Below the pieces are notes generated by a model. The model was not told the origin of the DNA. It made no database searches and was given only the letters and a program-made list of their open reading frames with translations. A program made the position numbers and the translations under genes. From Inquilinus sp052078665 (lineage in GTDB: Bacteria; Pseudomonadota; Alphaproteobacteria; DSM-16000; Inquilinaceae), in NCBI RefSeq assembly GCF_052078665.1, contig NZ_JBQJIK010000025.1:29349-93348 (forward strand): DNA of 64,000 nt, given 5' to 3'. The stretch's first letter is position 1. Every line of letters starts with the position of its first letter. Below, one piece after another: positions 58,077-64,000 of this stretch.

Positions 58077-58997
58077 ATGACCGCGCTCGCCGAATCGCTT
58101 CCGGCCCGGCCGGGGACCTGGGCACGGCTCAAGGGCGGGCGAGCGCTGCCGCTGGCGACCGTGCTCGGCGCCTTCCTGATCCTCTGGTATCTCGGCTCGT
58201 TCTGGCTGAACGCGCCGGCGGCGGTGGAGCGGCTGAACCGCGCCGGGCCGGACTGGACCACCGCACAGTTCTTCGACGCGATCTGGAAGCTGGACCGGCC
58301 GCTGCTGCCGACGCCGGACCAGGTCGCGACCGATCTGTGGGGCAGCACCGTCGGCCGCCCGGTGACCAGCAACCGCAGCCTCGTCTACCACGCCTGGGTG
58401 ACGATGAGCTCGACCCTGGTCGGCTTCGTGCTCGGCACGCTGCTCGGCATCGGGCTCGCCGTCGGTATCGTCCATGTGCCGACGCTCGACCGGTCGCTGA
58501 TGCCCTGGGTGATTGCCAGCCAGACCGTGCCGATCCTGGCGATCGCGCCGATGATCGTGGTCGTGCTCGGCAATATCGGCCTTACCGGCGTGGTGCCGAA
58601 ATCGATCATCTCAGCCTATCTCAGCTTCTTCCCGGTCACCATCGGCATGGTCAAGGGGCTGCGTTCGCCCGACCCGCTGCAGCTCGACCTGATGCGCACC
58701 TACTCCGCCCGGGGCGCCCAGGTGTTCTGGAAGCTGCGCTGGCCGGCGGCGGTGCCGTTCCTGTTCCCCAGCCTGAAGATCGGCATCTCGCTGGCCCTGG
58801 TCGGCGCCATCGTCGGCGAGTTGCCGACCGGCGCCCAGGCCGGCATCGGCGCGCGGCTGCTGACCGGCTCCTATTTCGGCCAGATGATCCAGCTGTGGTC
58901 GGCGCTGGTGATGGCGGCGATCCTGGCCCTGCTCTGCGTCTACGCGGTGACCCTGACCGAACGCGCCGTGATCGCCAGCCGCGGAGGCCGGGGATGA
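58077..58997 (+). CDS. ABC transporter permease 1
   Basis: 306 aa. N-terminal TM (LPLATVLGAFLILWYLGSFWL), a periplasmic stretch and five or more C-terminal helices with the EAA-type coupling loop around MRTYSARGAQVFWKLRWPAAVPFLF. Overlaps the second permease gene (ATGA). Two different permease genes imply a heterodimeric channel. Confidence 0.9.
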   Translation: MTALAESLPARPGTWARLKGGRALPLATVLGAFLILWYLGSFWLNAPAAVERLNRAGPDWTTAQFFDAIWKLDRPLLPTPDQVATDLWGSTVGRPVTSNRSLVYHAWVTMSSTLVGFVLGTLLGIGLAVGIVHVPTLDRSLMPWVIASQTVPILAIAPMIVVVLGNIGLTGVVPKSIISAYLSFFPVTIGMVKGLRSPDPLQLDLMRTYSARGAQVFWKLRWPAAVPFLFPSLKIGISLALVGAIVGELPTGAQAGIGARLLTGSYFGQMIQLWSALVMAAILALLCVYAVTLTERAVIASRGGRG

Positions 58998-59947
58998 GCG
59001 CGCGGGTGCTGCGCAGCTTCGGCTGGCTGCTCCTGGCGGTGGTCCTCGCCGGCTTCGTCCTGTGGTGGATCGATGCCGGCGGCGTGTTCGCGTCCGGCAC
59101 CGCCTGGATCGCCCTGCCGATCGTCGCGGCGGTGGCCGCGTCCTGGGCAGCGCTGCACGGCCTGTCGCCGGTGCCCGGCCGGGCCGCCGGCATCGCCGTG
59201 CCGGTCCTGTTCGGCGCCGCGCTGCTGTGGCTGTGGCAGGTGCTGGTCACCGGGTTCCAGGTGCCGCAGATCCTGCTGCCGGCGCCGTCGCAGATCGCGG
59301 GCCGCTTCGCCGCCAGCACCGACACGCTATGGGTCGACTTCGTCCAGACCTTCATCCGCTCGGCCATCCCGGGCTTCCTGATCGGCTCCGGCGCCGGCTT
59401 CCTGACGGCGGTGGCGATCGATCGGTCGCCCTTCCTGCAGCGCGGCCTGCTGCCGCTCGGCTCCGCCGTCTCGGCCATGCCGATCGTCGGCATCGCGCCG
59501 ATCATGATCATGTGGTTCGGCTTCGACTGGCACTCCAAGGCCGCCGTGGTCGTGGTCATGACCTTCTTCCCGATGCTGGTGAACGCGCTGGCCGGGCTGG
59601 AGGCGGCCGGGGCGATGGAGCGCGACCTGATGCGCTCCTACGCCGCCAGCTATTGGCAGACGCTGCGCAAGCTGCGGCTGCCGGGGGCGCTGCCCTTCAT
59701 CTTCAACGCGCTGAAGCTGAACGCCACCCTGGCCCTGATCGGCGCCATCGTGGCCGAGTTCTTCGGCACCCCGATCTACGGCATGGGCTTTCGCATCTCG
59801 ACCGAAGTGGCGCGGCTCAATGTCGACATGGTCTGGGCCACCATCCTGGTCGCGGCCGTCGCCGGCTCCGCCTCCTACGGGCTGCTCGCTTTGGTGGAGC
59901 GGGCGACCACCTTCTGGCACCCTTCGATGCGGGAAGCGGAACGCTGA
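58994..59947 (+). CDS. ABC transporter permease 2
   Basis: 317 aa. Two N-terminal helices, then the BPD_transp_1 domain (LVDF-like WVDFVQTFIRSAIPGFLIG, GIAPIMIMWFG, EAA loop MRSYAASYWQTLRKLRLPGALPFIF). Its ATG at 58994 overlaps the stop of permease 1. Pairs with the preceding gene. Confidence 0.9.
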   Translation: MSARVLRSFGWLLLAVVLAGFVLWWIDAGGVFASGTAWIALPIVAAVAASWAALHGLSPVPGRAAGIAVPVLFGAALLWLWQVLVTGFQVPQILLPAPSQIAGRFAASTDTLWVDFVQTFIRSAIPGFLIGSGAGFLTAVAIDRSPFLQRGLLPLGSAVSAMPIVGIAPIMIMWFGFDWHSKAAVVVVMTFFPMLVNALAGLEAAGAMERDLMRSYAASYWQTLRKLRLPGALPFIFNALKLNATLALIGAIVAEFFGTPIYGMGFRISTEVARLNVDMVWATILVAAVAGSASYGLLALVERATTFWHPSMREAER

Positions 59948-59977
59948 ACAAGATCTGACGAACGGGAGAGGCTTCAC

Positions 59978-60979
59978 ATGAAAAAAACCATTCTGGGACT
60001 GGCCGCGATCGCAGCGCTGGGTTTCGGCCCGGCACAGGCGGCGGACCCCTTCACCATCCAGCTGAAATGGGTCACCCAGGCGCAGTTCGGCGGCTATTAC
60101 GTCGCCGCGGAGAAGGGCTACTACGTCGACGAGGGGCTGGAGGTCACGATCAAGCCTGGCGGGCCGGACATCGCCCCGCCGCAGGTGATCGCGGCCGGCG
60201 GCGCCGACGTCATCATCGAATGGATGCCGGCGGCGCTGGCGGCGCGCGAGAAGGGCGTGCCGCTGGTCAATGTGGCGCAGATCTTCAACCGCTCCGGCAT
60301 GATGCTGACCTGCAAGAAGGACAGCGGCGTCACCTCGCCGGCCGACTTCAAGGGCAAGACCCTCGGCGTCTGGTTCGCCGGCAATGAATATCCGTTCCTG
60401 TCCTGGATGGGAAAGCTGGGCCTGTCGACCTCGGGCTCCAACCCGGACGTCAAGGTGCTGCGCCAGGGCTTCAACGTCGACCCGCTGCTGCAGAACCAGG
60501 CGGCCTGCATCTCGACCATGATCTACAACGAGTACTGGCAGGTGATCGACGCCGGCGTGCCGGAGAAGGACCTGATCACCTTCTATTACGAGGACCAGGG
60601 CGTGGCGACGCTGGAGGACGGGCTGTACGCCCTCGACTCCAAGCTCCAGGACCCGGCCTTTGTCGACCGGCTGGGCCGCTTCATCAAGGCGTCGGTCAAG
60701 GGCTGGGCCTATGCCAAGGCGCACCCGGACGAGGCCGGCAAGATCGTGGCCGAGGCCGATGCGTCGGGCGCCACCACCGATGCGGTGCAGACCCGGCAGG
60801 CCGAGAACATCGCCAAGCTGATCACCGCGTCGGACGACAAGATCGGCTGGCTCGACCCCGAGGCGTACAAGCGCACGGTGCAGGTGCTGCTGTCGAGCAA
60901 GAGCGACCCGGTGATCACCAAGGACCCGGGCGACGCGGCCTGGACCCACGCCGCCTGGGACAAGGCGATGGCCAAGTAG
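59978..60979 (+). CDS. ABC transporter substrate-binding protein (NMT1/THI5-like)
   Basis: 333 aa with a signal peptide (about residues 1-22, ending AQA) and the NMT1/SsuA fold: FTIQLKWVTQAQFGGYYVAAEKGYY, EGLEVTIKPGGPDI, VIAAGGADVIIEWMPAAL. The W-T-Q-A-Q-F-G-G-Y motif is that of THI5/RibY-type pyrimidine-precursor binders. Position after a carbamoyl hydrolase suggests a pyrimidine or a breakdown product as cargo. Confidence 0.9.
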   Translation: MKKTILGLAAIAALGFGPAQAADPFTIQLKWVTQAQFGGYYVAAEKGYYVDEGLEVTIKPGGPDIAPPQVIAAGGADVIIEWMPAALAAREKGVPLVNVAQIFNRSGMMLTCKKDSGVTSPADFKGKTLGVWFAGNEYPFLSWMGKLGLSTSGSNPDVKVLRQGFNVDPLLQNQAACISTMIYNEYWQVIDAGVPEKDLITFYYEDQGVATLEDGLYALDSKLQDPAFVDRLGRFIKASVKGWAYAKAHPDEAGKIVAEADASGATTDAVQTRQAENIAKLITASDDKIGWLDPEAYKRTVQVLLSSKSDPVITKDPGDAAWTHAAWDKAMAK

Positions 60980-60987
60980 GCATGGCA

Positions 60988-61019
60988 GCGGCGGGGCCGG
61001 CGAAGACCGTCCCCGCCGC
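60988..61019. terminator. GC hairpin between importer and RTX genes
   Basis: GCGGCGGGG pairs with CCCCGCCGC (60988-60996 with 61011-61019), 9 bp after the binding-protein stop and just before the convergent RTX stop. No T-run on either strand. Confidence 0.45.
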
Positions 61020-61028
61020 GACCCGCCG

Positions 61029-62591
61029 CTACAGCACGAAGTCGCTGGCGACGAGGCCGATGGCGCCGGTGATCTGGATGTGGAAGTCGGAAATGCCGTC
61101 GCGTTGGATGTCGCCGCCGATGGTGGTGACGGTGCCGTCCGAGTGGTAGCGTAGCTGTCCGGCCACGCCCGAATAGAGGGCTGTGCCGATGAAGGTGAAG
61201 GCTTGGTCGCCCGCGGTGAAGGGGTCGGCGTCGATCGCCGACAGGTCGATTTTATCGCCCTGGGCGCGGCTGAAGTCGGTGATCCGGTCGGCCGCTCCGA
61301 CACCGCTCTGGATGCGGTGGGAATAGACGAAGCGATCGGCCCCGGTGCCGCCGCTCAGCGTGTCCTGGCCGCGTTCGCCGAACAGCACGTCGTCGCCCTC
61401 GAAGCCGTTCAGCCTGTTGTCGCCGGCGTAGCCGGTGAGGGTGTCGCCGGCCATGCTGCCATTGACGTCCTCGATCGAGATGAAGACGTCGCCTGCGGCA
61501 CCGCCGCCGCCCATCCCGGTCCCGAGATCGATCGTGACGGCGATGGACGACCCCCAATAGGTGACCAGATCGGTATCGTCGCCGCCATCGAGGCGGTCGG
61601 CCCCGCCCTCGCCGCGAAGGATGTCGTAGCCGGCGCCGCCATAAAGCTCATTGTCGCCGGCGTCGCCGGTCAGCCTGTCGGCGCCCAGGGACCCTTCCAG
61701 GATTTCGATGTCGTTGGCGACGGTATCGCCCTGGGCCTGGCCGCTCCACGTTGGTCCGCCGATGATCACGATCACGCCGACCAGGCTGCCCTCGTAGCTG
61801 AGGGTATCCACCCCATCGCCGCCGGAGAACGCGTCGGCCCCGGCCCCGCCGACCAGCAGGTCGTCCCCGGCGCCGCCCGAAAGCGTGTCGTTGCCGTCCA
61901 GCCCCGTCAGCTGGTCGTTCCCGCTGCCGCCCGAAAGCGCGTCGTCGCCTCCCAGGCCCTCCAACCGGTCGTCCCCGGCGCCGCCCGAGAGCGTGTCGTT
62001 GCCATCCAGGCCCAAGAGCCTGTTGCTCACGTCGTTGCCGGTGAGGATGTCGGCAAAGAGCGAGCCGGTCACGTTTTCGATGTCATCGGCGACGAGATCG
62101 CCTTGCGCATCGCCGCCGGAGCCGGTGCCGCCGAGGGTCGCCGTGACGGCTGCGCCGCTCTCCTGATACGAGAGCAGGTCGTTCCCGGCACCGCCGGCAA
62201 GCGTGTCGGCTCCGGCTCCGCCATAGAGGTCATCGTCGCCGTCGCCGCCGGATAGGCTGTCGGTCCCGGCACCGCCATAGAGGCGGTCGGTGTCGGTGCT
62301 GCCGGAGAGTGTATCGTTCCCGGCTCCGCCATCGAGGCTGTCGAAGCCGGCGCCGCCGGAAAGGGTATCGTTCCCGTCTCCGCCAAAGAGGTCATCGTCG
62401 TCGTCGCCGCCGGAAAGGCTATCGTTCCCGGCTCCGCCGAAGAGGTTGTCGAAGCCGGTGCCGCCGTCGAGGAGGTCGTCGCCCCCGTAGCCGTACAGCT
62501 GGTCGAGCCCCGCGTAGCCATAGATCTGCTCGGCCTCGTCCGATCCGTGAATGATGTTGTTGCCGGCGTCCCCGTCGATGCGTCTTGGCAT
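61029..62591 (-). CDS. RTX calcium-binding repeat protein
   Basis: 520 aa from the ATG at 62591, with GAGAGGAAGC before it. Starts with repeats at once (GDAGNNIIHGSDEAEQIYGY) and carries many GG-x-G-x-D-x-L nonapeptides in several blocks (GGAGNDTLSG and similar), separated by modules of the GGTGSGGDAQGDLVADDIENVTGS type. The C-terminus GGTGADRFVYSH, DFSRAQGDKIDLSAIDADPF and SDFHIQITG matches the RTX protein at 9909 and the one downstream. Secreted by type I export; no catalytic domain. Confidence 0.88.
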   Translation of the reverse strand: MPRRIDGDAGNNIIHGSDEAEQIYGYAGLDQLYGYGGDDLLDGGTGFDNLFGGAGNDSLSGGDDDDDLFGGDGNDTLSGGAGFDSLDGGAGNDTLSGSTDTDRLYGGAGTDSLSGGDGDDDLYGGAGADTLAGGAGNDLLSYQESGAAVTATLGGTGSGGDAQGDLVADDIENVTGSLFADILTGNDVSNRLLGLDGNDTLSGGAGDDRLEGLGGDDALSGGSGNDQLTGLDGNDTLSGGAGDDLLVGGAGADAFSGGDGVDTLSYEGSLVGVIVIIGGPTWSGQAQGDTVANDIEILEGSLGADRLTGDAGDNELYGGAGYDILRGEGGADRLDGGDDTDLVTYWGSSIAVTIDLGTGMGGGGAAGDVFISIEDVNGSMAGDTLTGYAGDNRLNGFEGDDVLFGERGQDTLSGGTGADRFVYSHRIQSGVGAADRITDFSRAQGDKIDLSAIDADPFTAGDQAFTFIGTALYSGVAGQLRYHSDGTVTTIGGDIQRDGISDFHIQITGAIGLVASDFVL

Positions 62592-62619
62592 GCTTCCTCT
62601 CCTGTTTGAGTGAAGAAGA

Positions 62620-62644
62620 CCAGTGCCGGCGGGGCCGGCACTGG
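62620..62644 (-). terminator. terminator of the upstream RTX gene
   Basis: An 11-bp perfect stem (62620-62630 with 62634-62644), 3-nt loop, followed on the minus strand by TCTTCTTC. It lies 11 bp after the stop at 62656 and 28 bp before the next RTX start. Confidence 0.75.
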
Positions 62645-62655
62645 TTTCCTGACCG

Positions 62656-64000
62656 CTACAGTACGAAGTCGGCCGCCTGCAGTGCAAAGGCGCCGGTGAG
62701 CTGGATGTGGAAGTCGGAGACGCCGTCGCCGTTCAGGTCGCCGGCGATGGTGGTGACGCCGGGGGCGGTGACGGCGGCGCGCAGCTCGCCGGCATGATGG
62801 GTGAAGGCGCCGGAGCCGATGAAGCCGAAGCCCTGGTCGCCGGCAACCCCGGTGTTGGCGTCGATCCCCGCCAAGTCGATCCGGTCGCCCTGGGCATGGC
62901 TGAAATCGGTGATCCGGTCGGCATTGGCCCCGACCACGCTGTCGCCGACGGCGGTGAACTGGAAACGGTCCGCCCCGGCGCCGCCGGTGAGGGTGTCCTG
63001 GCCGGCCCGGCCGACGAGGAGGTCGTTGCCGTTCCACCCTTGCAGGACATTGGCGCCGGCATTGCCGTACAGGCTGTCCCAGCCCTGGCCGCCGGAGAGG
63101 TTCTCGATGCCGGTCAGGGTGTCGCCCTGGGCCTCGCCGCCGCCGCCGAGGCCGCTGGCAAGGCTGACCACGACCCCGACGGTGCCGCTGTAGTAGCTGG
63201 CGGTGTCGGTGCCGGCGCCGCCGTCCAGCCTGTCGGCCCCGGCGCCGCCGCGGAGCACGTCGTTGCCGTTCCAGCCGGCCAGCGTGTTGGCGCCGGCGTC
63301 GCCGGCGAGGGTGTCGTTGGCCTGGCCGCCGGTGAGGTTCTCGATCCCGGTCAGGACGTCGCCCTGGGCTTCGCCGCCGCTGGCGGTGTGGGCGCCCAGA
63401 TCGATCGAGACGCCGGTGGTGGCGTAGTAATAGCTGGCGGTGTCGTTGCCGGCGCCGCCGTCGATCACATCCGCCCCGGCGCCGCCGCGGAGCACGTCGT
63501 TGCCGTCCAGCCCCTGCAGCGTGTTGGCGAAGGTGTTGCCGACCAGGCTGTCGCCGCCCAGGCTGCCGATGGCGTTCTCGATGCCGGTATAGGTGTCGCC
63601 CTGCGCCTCGCCGCCGCTGCCGACGCCGGATTGCAGGTTCACGGTCACCGGGCCGGTGGTGCCGGAATAGGTCACGGTGTCGCTGCCGGTGCCGCCGAAG
63701 AACCGGTCGCCGCCGGTGCCGCCGCGAAGCGTGTCGTTGCCGGCGCCGCCGACGAGCGTGTCATTGCCGTTGCCGCCGGAGAGGGTGTCGTTGACGCTGC
63801 CGCCGAACAGGAAGTCGTTGTAGCCGGTGCCGGTGGCGGTGACCGCAGTGGCCGCGGTGTAGAAGACGAAGTTGCCGGCGGTCAGGCTGCCCTTGTTGAC
63901 GTTCTTGAGGACGATGACTTCGTCGTCGCTGTCGTAGCCGAGGCGGATGATGGTGTCGTCGCCGCTCTGCTCCATGAAGGGCGTCAGGCTGGCGAGGTCG
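62656..64000 (-). CDS. RTX calcium-binding repeat protein, 5' end outside window
   Basis: At least 447 aa visible; the frame is still open at the window edge (DLASLTPFMEQSGDDTI), so the start is beyond 64000. Several RTX blocks (GGNGNDTLVGGAGNDTLRGG and others) alternate with modules like NLQSGVGSGGEAQGDTYTGIENAIGS. A segment DDEVIVLKNVNKGSLTAGNFVF resembles the end of an RTX-linked domain and hints at more N-terminal domains. C-terminus ADRITDFSHAQGDRIDLAGIDA...SDFHIQLTGAFALQAADFVL is the shared type I secretion domain. Confidence 0.88.
   Translation of the reverse strand, partial: DLASLTPFMEQSGDDTIIRLGYDSDDEVIVLKNVNKGSLTAGNFVFYTAATAVTATGTGYNDFLFGGSVNDTLSGGNGNDTLVGGAGNDTLRGGTGGDRFFGGTGSDTVTYSGTTGPVTVNLQSGVGSGGEAQGDTYTGIENAIGSLGGDSLVGNTFANTLQGLDGNDVLRGGAGADVIDGGAGNDTASYYYATTGVSIDLGAHTASGGEAQGDVLTGIENLTGGQANDTLAGDAGANTLAGWNGNDVLRGGAGADRLDGGAGTDTASYYSGTVGVVVSLASGLGGGGEAQGDTLTGIENLSGGQGWDSLYGNAGANVLQGWNGNDLLVGRAGQDTLTGGAGADRFQFTAVGDSVVGANADRITDFSHAQGDRIDLAGIDANTGVAGDQGFGFIGSGAFTHHAGELRAAVTAPGVTTIAGDLNGDGVSDFHIQLTGAFALQAADFVL

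Noticed and set aside
55784..58372. 862-codon minus-strand frame over the hydrolase and ABC ATPase genes
   Set aside because: Antisense shadow with His/Arg/Asp-rich composition.

Overview
The window is GC-rich DNA, dense with coding sequence, from an alphaproteobacterium. Rhodospirillales of the Azospirillum/Inquilinus type is my inference. It rests on gene content (DUF1178 and DUF4167 proteins, an EI-Ntr PtsP, a UbiG-LysC-PtsP-RodZ-like-IspG-PrfA-PrmC run, an NDUFAF5-like methyltransferase) and on codon use. I found no rRNA, tRNA, CRISPR array, or gene for a transposase or integrase.

Layout. 1-1260: the 3' end of rimI is interrupted by an AT-rich insert of about 1 kb. The insert is flanked by a 25-bp direct repeat and carries its own promoter, a small unknown protein and a dCTP-deaminase-family protein. 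1268-7001: housekeeping genes (methyltransferase, SDR, gamma-glutamyltransferase, ComF, glutaredoxin, nitrilase-family amidase). 7012-14746: accessory genes (YukJ-like protein, ABC exporter preceded by a short upstream ORF, RTX protein, ICMT-like methyltransferase, secreted YD-repeat protein, ChaC, Gfo/Idh oxidoreductase, methyltransferase). 14802-20897: DUF1178, then a surface-polysaccharide group (capsule-type protein, Wzz-like protein, two epimerases, GT4). 20894-31856: the core run ubiG, lysC, ptsP, rodZ-like, ispG, prfA, prmC, DUF4167, then a PRC-barrel protein.

31960-36048: a tightly overlapping four-gene minus-strand operon (N-acetyltransferase, aldo/keto reductase with a GNAT-like tail, SpsF-type cytidylyltransferase, class-III aminotransferase) that looks like a nucleotide-sugar or nonulosonate-type surface-glycan cassette. 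36319-41240: etfBA, lipoprotein, SCO1, AEC transporter and PAP2 phosphatase. 41424-44703: TauD-family dioxygenase, a cobalt/nickel efflux operon (dmeR, small Cys/His ORF, dmeF) behind a CsoR/RcnR-type operator, and a secreted chorismate-lyase-like protein. 44777-48759: cyclophilin, VapBC toxin-antitoxin pair with palindromic operator, Lrp regulator, HtrA-like protease, lipoprotein, Gly-rich membrane peptide.

48760-60979: reductive pyrimidine catabolism, with a RutR-like TetR regulator, preT, preA, a carbamoyl-amino-acid hydrolase and an ABC importer (ATPase, two permeases, NMT1/THI5-type binding protein). A second toxin-antitoxin cassette splits preT from preA, and no dihydropyrimidinase gene is present. 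A DMT transporter in this region is frameshifted. 60988-64000: two tandem RTX (calcium-binding repeat) proteins whose C-terminal domain matches that of the RTX protein at 9909; the last one runs off the window.

The strongest leads are the 1-kb dcd insert in rimI, the four-gene glycan cassette with its reductase-acetyltransferase fusion, the toxin-antitoxin cassette splitting preT/preA, the small ORF inside the dme operon, and the secreted YD-repeat protein.
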